Shown: one piece after another, positions 44,801 to 52,234 of the stretch
Layout: each line of letters opens with the position of its first letter
Numbering within the stretch: the stretch's first letter is position 1
NCBI RefSeq assembly: GCF_000717245.1
Contig: NZ_JNYQ01000012.1
Span: 261,505 to 325,504 of the forward strand
Length of the DNA: 64,000 bases
DNA from: Kitasatospora papulosa
GTDB taxonomy: Bacteria > Actinomycetota > Actinomycetes > Streptomycetales > Streptomycetaceae
Reading direction: 5' to 3'
Notes under the pieces: model-generated
Database searches by the model: none
Told to the model about the DNA's origin: nothing
The model's input: only the letters and a program-made list of their open reading frames with translations
Position numbers and translations under genes: made by a program

Positions 44801-45836
44801 GGTGCTCTGCGATCTGTTCGCGCAGGTCCTGGGGCTCAGCCGGGTCGGAGCCGAGGAGAACTTCTTCGAACTGGGCGGACACTCACTGCTGGCCGTCAGG
44901 CTGCTCTCGCGAGTACGGGCGGTGCTGGGCGGCCGGCTCACCCTCGTGGACCTGTTCCAGGCGCCCACCGCCGCCGACCTGGCGGACCGGCTGGGTGCGG
45001 GCGCACGGCACGATCCGCTGGCGCCCCTGCTGCCCCTGCGGACAGGAGGCGACCGTCCCGCGCTGTTCTGTCTGCACCCGGCCGCCGGGATCAGCTGGGG
45101 CTACGCGGGCCTGCTCGGCCACATCGACGCCGGCTATCCGGTGTACGGCCTCCAGGCCAGGGGCCTCACCGAAGCGAAGGCATACGGCGGAGCCTGGCGC
45201 GGGATGGTCGAGGACTACGTCAAGCAAATCCGGTCCGTCCAGCCCCGAGGGCCCTACCGGCTGATCGGATGGTCCTTCGGCGCCGTACTCGCCCACCTCG
45301 TGGCCACCGACCTCCAGGCCGACGGGGACGAGGTCGACCTGCTCGTACTGCTGGACGGCTATCCGCCCGACTCGGTGCCCGGCTACCGGCCGCTCGAGGA
45401 CGGCAGTCCCGAGACGTTCACCGAACTCCTCGACTCCCTGGGGTACGACCTTCCCGAAGGCGGCGGGGAACCGCTCGGCTTCGACGCATACGAACGGACG
45501 GTCCGCCGGCCCGGCAGCACGCTCGAATGGCTGACGCGTGAGGAAGCCGCCGCGCTGTCCCGGGTGTTCGTGGACAACGACCGCATCTACCAGGAACTCC
45601 GCCCCCGGACGTACCGGGGGGACATGGTGTTCGTGTCCGCCACGGAGGGGAGGCCCGCGGACGCCCCCGCACCGGAATCATGGCGCGGTCACGTGACCGG
45701 AACGCTCGAGGTGCACGACGTCGACTGCGCCCACGGTGAGATCGCCCAGGCGGAGCCGATGTCGCGCATCGGCGCCGTCGTCGCTCAAAAGCTCGCCCTG
45801 CTGGACACCCCTCGGGCCTCGGCGGTGGAGCGGTGA
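41868..45836 (+). CDS. NRPS termination module: C-A-T-TE
   Basis: The 1,322-residue protein begins directly with the C domain (YAQRRLWFLNR); its active site HHIACDEGSW is an HHxxxDG variant with Glu before Gly. The A domain (~460-955) has YTSGSTGRPKG and NLYGPTECT and gives the hand-read code DTEDLGLLDK. The acidic residues at the 239 and 278 positions favour a basic amino acid such as an ornithine- or diaminoheptanoate-like residue. T lies at ~998. The TE (GWSFGA, ~1133) releases the product by hydrolysis or cyclisation. GGAG precedes the GTG start. A2 of the 31747 protein shares the unusual LSFDTS / GHELH surroundings. Confidence 0.95.
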   Translation: MAPVSYAQRRLWFLNRVNGGSGVYNCPLVVRMRGDLDRAALAAALVDLADRHEVLRTVYPAVQGEPVQHVSARPPELEVVTCQEDGLAAMLSAAVDRGFDLTADLPVRATLFAPAPREHVLALVLHHIACDEGSWQPLLTDLATAYRARAAGGPPRWEPIPVTYRDYAVWQRDLLGEEDDPASLLSAQLSFWREQLAGLPAELDLPFDRSRPATADHRGDCVPMKLDGDLHRRLLAVAADHGCTTFMVLQAGIAVLLSRLGAGTDIPLGTAVAGRLDDALEGVVGFFVNTLVLRSDVSGDPTFGELLHRVRDADVAALDHQDVPFERLVEDLNPERSLARHPLFQVMLTLSAGEAETFSLPGLTCAEEPLDWEVAKFDLSFDFREHRTADGEAAGIDGSLEYATALFDRATVDHIADALPRLMRQLVSAPRRPVGDADPLSAEHRHQALVAWNDTALPVSRTSVPELFEAQAARTPRATAVVCGNTRLTFAELNSRANVLARRLRDLGAGAERLVALALPRSAESVVAMLAVLKTGAAYLHVDLEYPPDRIEHMLRDAAPLAVVTDTATAAAHGFGQLPAVFADRIGTPSGPVADLNCRVRPDSAAYVIYTSGSTGRPKGVVTPHAALSNLYAFHRAGLIARTEAAAGRPLRSAVTASLSFDTSWEALFWMLAGHELHVVRDDVRRDAVALTDYVRAVGIDVLDVTPTYAEHLLDEGLLSGTGAPLVLLLGGEAAGQSLWTRIREASGTLCLNLYGPTECTLDALWWDAADSPHPLIGRPIGNTRVFVLDERLRPVAPGVPGELYVTGPGVARGYLNRPAATAERFVACPYAAEGETGTRMYRTGDLVRWDRQGRLDYLGRVDDQVKVRGFRIELGEVETALAGCPGVAQAAAAVREDTVGGKRLVGYVQSAADHGFDPRELRNRLASVLPDHMIPSFFQPIDRLPMTPNGKLDRSALPPPDFARRPASRGPRGPYEEVLCDLFAQVLGLSRVGAEENFFELGGHSLLAVRLLSRVRAVLGGRLTLVDLFQAPTAADLADRLGAGARHDPLAPLLPLRTGGDRPALFCLHPAAGISWGYAGLLGHIDAGYPVYGLQARGLTEAKAYGGAWRGMVEDYVKQIRSVQPRGPYRLIGWSFGAVLAHLVATDLQADGDEVDLLVLLDGYPPDSVPGYRPLEDGSPETFTELLDSLGYDLPEGGGEPLGFDAYERTVRRPGSTLEWLTREEAAALSRVFVDNDRIYQELRPRTYRGDMVFVSATEGRPADAPAPESWRGHVTGTLEVHDVDCAHGEIAQAEPMSRIGAVVAQKLALLDTPRASAVER

Positions 45837-47122
45837 GCGGCACGGCCGGCCACGGCACGGTGAAGGGGCGGGACTTCCGGTTGTTCTGGTTCGGGGAGAC
45901 CGTGAGTCTGCTCGGCAACGGGATCGCCGTGGTGGCACTGCCGTTCGTCGCCGTCCTCACCCTGCACGCGGGCACCTTCGTCGTCGGGCTGCTGACATCC
46001 GTCGCCTATCTGCCGTGGCTGCTGCTCGGTCTGCCCGCGGGCGCCTGGGTGGACCGCCTTCCCCGCCGACCGGTGATGCTGGTCTCCGACGCCGTTTCCT
46101 TCGTCGCCTTCGTCAGCGTTCCGATAGCGGCCTGGGCACACGTACTCACCATTCCGCATCTGCTCGCGGCCGCTTTCATCTGCGGCTGCGCGAGCGTCTT
46201 CTTCACCACCGCACAACGTGCCTATCTGCCCACGCTGCTCTCCGACGCGGAACTGCTGTCCGGGAACGCGCGGTTGCAGGGCAGTGAGTCGACGGCCGAG
46301 GTCATCGGACCCGGTCTGGCCGGAATGCTGGTCCAGGCGTTCGGCGCCGTCGCCGGACTGCTGGCCAACGCGCTCAGTTTCCTGGTGTCCTGGATCAGCC
46401 TGCGGGCGATCCGGGTCACCGAACCGCCCCCGTCGCCGCCCCCCGAGGTCCGTCGGCGCCGATTGCGCACCGAAGTCCGCGACGGCCTGAGATTCCTTTT
46501 CCGGGATCGCATTCTGCGCACACTCGCGGTATTCAGCGCGGTGTCCAACATCGCGTTGACCGGCATGAGCTCGATCGAAGTGGCCTTCCTGGTACGGACG
46601 GTCGGGGCCGGCGAGGCCGTGGTCGGCGCGGTGCTGACGCTGTGCGGCCTCGGCGGCGTCCTCGGTGTGCTGGTGTCCCACCAGGTGTCCCGGCGGTACG
46701 GCAGCGCGCGGGCCGTGGTGATCTGCCTGTGCGGTGCCGCCCCCTTCACCTTGCTCTTCCCGCTCACCGGTCCGGGGGCCGGCCTTGCGTTCTTCGTCGT
46801 CGGCGGCGTCGGCGTCGGCGCGGGAGTGGTCGCGGCGAACATCATCACCGACACCTTCCGCCAGCGGTACTGCCCACCCGACCTGATCGGACGCGTCAGC
46901 GCCAGCGCGGCCGTGATCAGCTTCGGCGCGATCGCCGTCGGAGGACTGCTCGGCGGCGTCCTGGGCGAGTTGTCCGGGGTCCGGGAAACGATGTGGATGA
47001 TGACCGGAATGTACACACTGGCGACGGTCGCTCTTGTGTGCAGCCCGATACGGAAACTGCGTGATTTTCCCGAATCCGATGGATCCCTTCGTGCGGCCGA
47101 GACGGAAAAGGCAGTGCCCTAA
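45833..47122 (+). CDS. MFS exporter
   Basis: The 429-residue protein has about 12 membrane segments and the MFS loop AGAWVDRLPRRPVM after segment 2. It resembles the MFS group found beside NRPS clusters (FWFGETVSLLGNGI near the N-terminus, with GETVS as in efflux proteins). The GTGA overlap with the TE-containing NRPS makes it part of that operon. Export of the peptide product or self-protection is the likely role. Confidence 0.88.
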   Translation: MSGTAGHGTVKGRDFRLFWFGETVSLLGNGIAVVALPFVAVLTLHAGTFVVGLLTSVAYLPWLLLGLPAGAWVDRLPRRPVMLVSDAVSFVAFVSVPIAAWAHVLTIPHLLAAAFICGCASVFFTTAQRAYLPTLLSDAELLSGNARLQGSESTAEVIGPGLAGMLVQAFGAVAGLLANALSFLVSWISLRAIRVTEPPPSPPPEVRRRRLRTEVRDGLRFLFRDRILRTLAVFSAVSNIALTGMSSIEVAFLVRTVGAGEAVVGAVLTLCGLGGVLGVLVSHQVSRRYGSARAVVICLCGAAPFTLLFPLTGPGAGLAFFVVGGVGVGAGVVAANIITDTFRQRYCPPDLIGRVSASAAVISFGAIAVGGLLGGVLGELSGVRETMWMMTGMYTLATVALVCSPIRKLRDFPESDGSLRAAETEKAVP

Positions 47123-47210
47123 AGCGTCCTGGCCGCTCCTGACCCTCCGCAGGCACTTTTTCTGAGGCGATGGAGAAGTACGATTTCCATGGCAAGGAAA
47201 GCGAAGCAAA

Positions 47211-47230
47211 GCTCATCCAAGCTCATCCAA
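47211..47230. repeat. 10-bp tandem duplication GCTCATCCAA
   Basis: Two perfect adjacent copies of GCTCATCCAA lie between two possible starts of the hydroxylase gene. They would shift the frame if inserted in coding DNA, so they favour the downstream start. Confidence 0.6.
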
Positions 47231-47241
47231 GCGAGGAATTC

Positions 47242-48231
47242 ATGCAAGAGATAAGCTCCTTGAAAAACCTTCCGGCCGCGGTGATGCTACGGGACGACCT
47301 CGATATCGAACGGTTGGAGGCGGATCTCGCGGCGCTCAGTGGTTCCGAATTCTGGGCGTTGCAGAGGTCTTTCGAGGACGGCGCCGTCGGAGAGGAATCC
47401 GACGTGGACTGGAAGGTGCTCCCCCTGCGTGCGCCGGCCGGAGACCTCCAGCGGACCGACCCCGGTGGCCCGGGACGTGACGGATTCGCCGACACGCCCC
47501 TCATGGCGAAGGCGCCCTACCTCAGTCGGATCCTGTCCGAACTGGGCACCGAACTGCGCAGCGTCCGCCTGATGGCCCTGGCCCCCGGCGTCTCCGTCGA
47601 GGAGCACTCGGACACCCCGCTGGGGCTCCCCTACGGCTACGTACGGCTGCACATCCCGCTGGTCACCAACCCCGGGGCAGTCATGGTGCTGGACGGGGTC
47701 GAGCAGCGCTGGCAGCCGGGCACGCTCTGGTACGCCGACTTCGAACGACCGCACGCCCTGCGGAACTCGGGGGACCGCGCCCGGATCCACCTCGTCGCGG
47801 ACGTCGCCACCAACGACAAGCTGCTGGCCCTGTTCCCGGACAGCTTCCGGGCGGACCTGCCCGCCAGCGACATCGCCTACTACCGCCCCGTGCTGCCGCT
47901 CACATCCCGTGAACTCGAGGAGTTCGGATGCAGCTTCGCGGTGCCGTTCTCCTTCATGGAGTGGGGAGAACCCGTGGTCGACGACCACGAGAGCGATCTT
48001 CCGGCCGAAGTGACCGCCGAAGGGGACGTCCTGGTCCTGCGCGCCGAAGGGCACGCGCCCGTGGAACTGCTGCACCTGGGCGCCGGCGAATTCCGGCTGC
48101 TCGGCTGGAGCGAGGAACGACTGCTCCGCCTCGACCTCTTCGACGACGACCCGCGTGTGGAGCTCTCCACCCGGCGCGGGCGCCGGCGCCAGGTGGTCCG
48201 CCGCCCGGCGCTCCGGCCCGCCACGGTCTGA
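47242..48231 (+). CDS. Aspartyl/asparaginyl beta-hydroxylase-like dioxygenase
   Basis: The 329-residue Fe(II)/2-oxoglutarate oxygenase is of the AspH type. EEHSDTPLG holds the first ligands, YVRLHIPLVTNPGA follows, and DFERPHALRNSGDRARIHL gives the second His and the 2OG Arg. Family members beta-hydroxylate Asp/Asn; in NRPS clusters they act on free or carrier-bound amino acids. The ATG at 47242 has GAGG upstream. An earlier ATG at 47170 reads through a 10-bp tandem duplication (47211-47230), which makes it a less safe start. The C-terminal third (from ~230) is a separate unrecognised region. Confidence 0.85.
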   Translation: MQEISSLKNLPAAVMLRDDLDIERLEADLAALSGSEFWALQRSFEDGAVGEESDVDWKVLPLRAPAGDLQRTDPGGPGRDGFADTPLMAKAPYLSRILSELGTELRSVRLMALAPGVSVEEHSDTPLGLPYGYVRLHIPLVTNPGAVMVLDGVEQRWQPGTLWYADFERPHALRNSGDRARIHLVADVATNDKLLALFPDSFRADLPASDIAYYRPVLPLTSRELEEFGCSFAVPFSFMEWGEPVVDDHESDLPAEVTAEGDVLVLRAEGHAPVELLHLGAGEFRLLGWSEERLLRLDLFDDDPRVELSTRRGRRRQVVRRPALRPATV

Positions 48232-48289
48232 CGGTCCGAACCGTCGGACACCACCACCCTCCCATCACGACCACCGCTTGGGGACAGCC

Positions 48290-49066
48290 ATGCAGACACT
48301 GACCGAGACGCCCGCCCTCGTCGAGAACGGATTCGCCCGCTGGGACCTGGCCGAGGAGTTCGGGATAGCCGAGACCGACGCGTCCTTCCAGAGCCTCCGC
48401 GCAGAGTTCGTCGACCTGCCACCGGACCCCTACGCGACGGAGGAAGGGCGCAACCGCCGCTACGCCCGTGGAATCTTCCTCCCCTGGTCGCGGGAGTTCA
48501 GCTGGATCCCCGACACGCACCTCGGCGAGAGCGGCTGGATGAACGGCTACTGGCAGGCCGACCACAACCCCGACTACGTCGGCGTGCTCCGCAAGCTGCC
48601 CGCCATGAGCGAGGCGGCCCGGAACAACCCGATCATCCACGAGATCCTGTCCTTCGACTTCGCCCAGACACGATGGTCGCAGAGCGACGCGGCCTTCCCG
48701 CTGCACGTCGGTGTGCATCTGATCAAGCTGGCCGTGGACGACTCCGGGAGCGAGGCCATCTCCTCGCCCAACGAGCTCCATCAGGACGGCGAACCTTTCG
48801 TCTTCGCGCACCTGGTCTACCGCACCAACGTCGTCGGCGGTTCGAACGTGATCGCGCCGCCGAAGTACCGGGGCAAGCTGCCCGAGGACGTCCCCGAGGG
48901 GGAGGCGCTGGCCGAGTTCGAACTGACCAAGCCTCTGGAGTCCTACGGCGTGACCGACGAGAAGGTCAGCCACTACGTCTCCCCCATCAGGCGGGGGGAA
49001 GGCCCGGAGACCGGCGAGCGCGCGGTGGTCCTGGTCGACTTCACCCCGATGCGGCAGCACATCTGA
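48290..49066 (+). CDS. 2OG-Fe dioxygenase (amino-acid hydroxylase-like)
   Basis: The 258-residue protein resembles the 2OG-Fe dioxygenase family that includes bacterial isoleucine dioxygenases. HVGVHLIKL is followed by the iron motif LHQDGEPFVFAHLVY, then YRTNVVGGSNVI, and a later VSHYVSPI with the second His. Such enzymes hydroxylate free amino acids. The gene is 58 bases after the AspH-like gene, so the two oxygenases are probably co-transcribed. A hairpin follows at 49164. Confidence 0.82.
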   Translation: MQTLTETPALVENGFARWDLAEEFGIAETDASFQSLRAEFVDLPPDPYATEEGRNRRYARGIFLPWSREFSWIPDTHLGESGWMNGYWQADHNPDYVGVLRKLPAMSEAARNNPIIHEILSFDFAQTRWSQSDAAFPLHVGVHLIKLAVDDSGSEAISSPNELHQDGEPFVFAHLVYRTNVVGGSNVIAPPKYRGKLPEDVPEGEALAEFELTKPLESYGVTDEKVSHYVSPIRRGEGPETGERAVVLVDFTPMRQHI

Positions 49067-49462
49067 GTCCGTCGGGTGCCTGGAGCACGTCGGGCCCGAC
49101 CGGACCGATCCGCGCCACGGAGCGTGCACGAGGCCGTGCGGCGGACCGACCGCCGCTCCCGCACCGGCCTGACGTCCTGTCAGGCCGGGCGGGGCCCGCA
49201 TCGGCCGCCGCGGTGCCCGCCCGCCCTCACCGGCCGACCGCTCCCGGCGGACACGAGTGACCCGGACGGCCCGGTCCGGATCGACGCCGCGGTCACCGAC
49301 CGGCTCCTCGGCGCGCTGCGGTCCGGAAGCCGGGGCTTCCCTTCACGCAGGGGCTCCACCGGGGAGAGGAACAGACCTGAGTCCGGTGTGCCCGGGGCGA
49401 CCTCTCCACCCCGCGGCCGCCAGGGTCCTGACCCACCCAACCCTTCTACAACGGGACAACTG
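49067..49462. other. Gap between dioxygenase and stand-alone A domain
   Basis: About 395 bases contain no convincing gene. The upstream in-frame extension of the A-domain gene is Arg/Pro-rich and lacks coding character. It holds one strong hairpin (49164-49188) and presumably the promoter of the next genes. Confidence 0.5.
49164..49188. terminator. Hairpin CCGGCCTGAC / GTCAGGCCGG
   Basis: A perfect 10-bp stem with a 5-base loop lies 98 bases after the dioxygenase stop. It probably ends the MFS/AspH/dioxygenase transcript and separates it from the stand-alone A domain. Confidence 0.6.
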
Positions 49463-51049
49463 ATGATCCTTCAGGGAAAGCGAGTGCCCCTTCCGCCCTC
49501 GCCTGTCGTCCACCGCCGCTTCGAGGAGCACGTGCGGGCCACTCCCGACGCCGTCGCCGTCGTGTGGTCCGGGGAGCAGGTGACGTACGCCGAGCTCGAC
49601 GTGCGGGCCAACCGGTTCGCGCACCTGCTCACCGCACGCGGCCACGGCCCGGGAGCGAAGGTCGGCGTCTGCCTCGACTACTCGATCGACATGGTCGTCG
49701 CCATCCTCGGCACACTGAAGGCCGGCGCGGCCTACGTGCCCCTGGATCCCGCCTACCCCGCCGCCCGCCTGCGGCTGTTGCTCGGGCAGGTGCCGGGCCT
49801 CGCCCTGATCGTGGCCTCCTCGACGACGGCCGCGATGGTCGAGTCCGGGGGAGTCGAGGTCATCGACCTCGAACAGCTGGCGGACCACCTCGCCACCCTC
49901 CCGGCGACCGTCCCCGACGTCCACGTCACCGGGGACGACCTCTGCTACGCGGTGTTCACCTCGGGCTCGACCGGCACCCCCAAGCTGACCGCGGTGCGCC
50001 ACGAGGGCTGGTTCAACCTGATGAACTGGATGCAGCTGGAGTACGGCCTGCACCGCGGTTCCCATCACCTGGTCGTCTCCGCCTTCGGCTTCGACCTGTC
50101 CCAGCGTGCCCTGATGACACCGCTGTTCTGCGGTGCCACGCAGCACCTGATGGCCAGCCGCAACTTCGACGTCATGCTGGCCCACCGCATGCTCACCCGG
50201 TACGACATCCGCGTCGTGCACTGCGCCTCCAGCACCCTGTACCTCCTGGTCGACTGGGAGAGCGCACGCGGGGGAGACGCCCTCGCCCGGCTCGACTACA
50301 TCCTGTTCGGCGGGGAGGCACTGAAGAGCGAACGCCTCGCCCGCTTCGCCCGCCGCCCGGGCACCACCTGCACCCTGCTGCACCAGTACGGTGTCGCCGA
50401 GTGCACGGACGTCGCCACCTCCTACGACCTGGCCCACTACCGGCCCGGCGAGCACGACATCGCCCCGGTCGGCCGGCCCGTCCACAACACCGCCATCCAC
50501 GTCCTGGACGCCGACATGCACGAGGTCGAGGCCGGCCTGTACGGCGAGATCTGCATCTCCGGGGCGGGCGTCGGCGCGGGCTACCTCGGCGCGGGCGGCC
50601 CCGAGAACGCCAAGTTCACCACCCTCGACGTGGACGGGAAGCCGGTGCGCCTGTACCGCACGGGGGACCGCGGCCGGATCGACGACAGCGGTGAACTCGT
50701 CGTCGCCGGCCGGATGGACGACCAGGTCAAGGTGCGGGGCACGCGGATCGATCCCACGGACGTCGAACGTGCTCTGGGCAGGCTGGTCGGCATCCGCGAG
50801 GCGGCGGTGGTGGCCGTCCGCGACGACGGAGGCGAAGTCGAACTGAACGCGTTCGTCGTCCCCTCGGGCAACGACCTCGCCGAGGACGACCTGCGCGCCC
50901 GTCTGCTGTGGACGCTGCCGCGGAACATGCTGCCGTCCCGGTTCACCAACATCCCGCGCATTCCGCTGAGCCCGCACGGAAAAGTCGACCGCGCCGCCTT
51001 GGCGGAGATCTGCCGGCCCCGGGGCGCCGACAGCGGCTCCGCGGCATGA
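49463..51049 (+). CDS. Stand-alone NRPS adenylation domain, unusual A5 motif
   Basis: The 528-residue single A domain has FTSGSTGTPK (A3), YRTGDRGRI (A7), GRMDDQVKVRG (A8) and HGKVD (A10 lysine). The A5 motif NxYGPTE is replaced by HQYGVAE. The hand-read pocket is DLRHLGQDVK, which I cannot match to a known amino acid. The start ATG follows a long non-coding leader. Its stop overlaps the carrier protein gene (ATGA), so it very likely loads that carrier, on which the PhyH enzyme at 51434 could act. It may also charge the A-less module. Confidence 0.9.
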   Translation: MILQGKRVPLPPSPVVHRRFEEHVRATPDAVAVVWSGEQVTYAELDVRANRFAHLLTARGHGPGAKVGVCLDYSIDMVVAILGTLKAGAAYVPLDPAYPAARLRLLLGQVPGLALIVASSTTAAMVESGGVEVIDLEQLADHLATLPATVPDVHVTGDDLCYAVFTSGSTGTPKLTAVRHEGWFNLMNWMQLEYGLHRGSHHLVVSAFGFDLSQRALMTPLFCGATQHLMASRNFDVMLAHRMLTRYDIRVVHCASSTLYLLVDWESARGGDALARLDYILFGGEALKSERLARFARRPGTTCTLLHQYGVAECTDVATSYDLAHYRPGEHDIAPVGRPVHNTAIHVLDADMHEVEAGLYGEICISGAGVGAGYLGAGGPENAKFTTLDVDGKPVRLYRTGDRGRIDDSGELVVAGRMDDQVKVRGTRIDPTDVERALGRLVGIREAAVVAVRDDGGEVELNAFVVPSGNDLAEDDLRARLLWTLPRNMLPSRFTNIPRIPLSPHGKVDRAALAEICRPRGADSGSAA

Positions 51050-51318
51050 ACAGGCCCTTGGCCGTGACGACGAACGAGAGGAATGCGATGACCGCCGACC
51101 GTGTCCGCGCCATCTGGCACCGGGAGCTCCAGCGCGACGACATCATGCCGGACGACGATTTCTTCGCCCTGGGCGGCGATTCCCTGGTCATGGTCCGGAT
51201 TCAGGCTGCATTCATCGACGAGCTGGACGCCGAGGTCCCCATGGACCAGCTGTTCCTCAATCCGACCGTGAGGTCGATCGCCGCCTACATGGATTCCCGG
51301 GCCGCCCTCGCCCCGTAA
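51046..51318 (+). CDS. Stand-alone carrier protein (PCP)
   Basis: This is a 76-90-residue carrier protein with the phosphopantetheine motif DDFFALGGDSLVMV. The ATG at 51046 overlaps the A-domain stop. A second ATG at 51088, just after GAGAGGA, is equally plausible. With the A protein before it and the PhyH oxygenase after it, it forms an A/T/oxygenase set like SyrB1/SyrB2, in which the amino acid is modified while bound. Confidence 0.92.
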   Translation: MNRPLAVTTNERNAMTADRVRAIWHRELQRDDIMPDDDFFALGGDSLVMVRIQAAFIDELDAEVPMDQLFLNPTVRSIAAYMDSRAALAP

Positions 51319-51433
51319 CACCGCAGCAGGCTGAGGCCGAAAGGGTTCCGTCCGGGCGGGGAACCTTCTTCCGGTCAGGTCTGCGCAGCGATTTGCATCG
51401 TCCCGAAGAATCAAGGAGAAAGGTAATCGCATA

Positions 51434-52234
51434 ATGCTCACCGAAAGCCAGATAACGGAATACCGCTCCGAGGGATTCCTGCTCCTCGAAGACGTCTTCG
51501 ACACCGGCGACATCGCCGCTCTGCGACGTGAGGTGACCGATCTCTACGGAACCGAACACCCCGGGCGGATCTTCGAGGAGGACGGGACCACGGTGCGGGG
51601 CATCCACGGCTGCCACACCACGGGCGCGCTGTTCTCCAGGCTCGTGCGGCTGCCCGAGCTGCTGACCGCGGCGGAGCAGCTGCTGGAGAGCAAGGTGCAT
51701 GTGTTCCAGTGCAAGGTCAACGCCAAGAAGGCGCTTCGCGGAGAAGTGTGGCAATGGCACCAGGACTACAGCGTCTGGGGGCCCAAGGACGGCATGCCGG
51801 AGCCGCGGGCGGTCAACGTCGCCCTGCTGCTGGATGACGCGACCGAGCACAACGGCCCGCTGCTGGTCGTTCCCGGCTCACACCGCAACGGTGCGATCGC
51901 CCCGTGGCGCCCCGAGCCCGAAGGCACCTCCCGGTGGGAGGCCGACCTTTCGGCGAAGCTGAAGTTCGCGCTGGACGCCGAACAGATGGCCAAGGTGACC
52001 GCGGAGTCGGAGATCCGGTCCGTCGTCGGACGCGCCGGAAGCCTCCTGTTCTTCCACCCCTGCATCGCGCACGGCTCCGGTGCGAACATGGCGCCGACGG
52101 ACCGGACCATGGCATTCGTCAGCTACAACAGCGTCGACAACGAGTTGCGCGAAGTGCCACGTCCACGTCCGGAGTTCGTCGCGTCGCGTGACTACCGGCC
52201 GCTGGAACTCGTCGACGGAGGTCTGATCGCATGA
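51434..52234 (+). CDS. PhyH-type Fe(II)/2OG hydroxylase
   Basis: The 266-residue phytanoyl-CoA hydroxylase-family protein has the iron ligands in WQWHQDYSVWG (HxD) and HGSGANMAPTDRT (distal His and 2OG Arg), with GPLLVVPGSH between. Related halogenases such as SyrB2 have Ala or Gly in place of the Asp; the intact HxD here indicates a hydroxylase. It follows an A/T pair, so the substrate is probably the carrier-bound amino acid. The ATGA overlap links it to the next A domain. Confidence 0.9.
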   Translation: MLTESQITEYRSEGFLLLEDVFDTGDIAALRREVTDLYGTEHPGRIFEEDGTTVRGIHGCHTTGALFSRLVRLPELLTAAEQLLESKVHVFQCKVNAKKALRGEVWQWHQDYSVWGPKDGMPEPRAVNVALLLDDATEHNGPLLVVPGSHRNGAIAPWRPEPEGTSRWEADLSAKLKFALDAEQMAKVTAESEIRSVVGRAGSLLFFHPCIAHGSGANMAPTDRTMAFVSYNSVDNELREVPRPRPEFVASRDYRPLELVDGGLIA

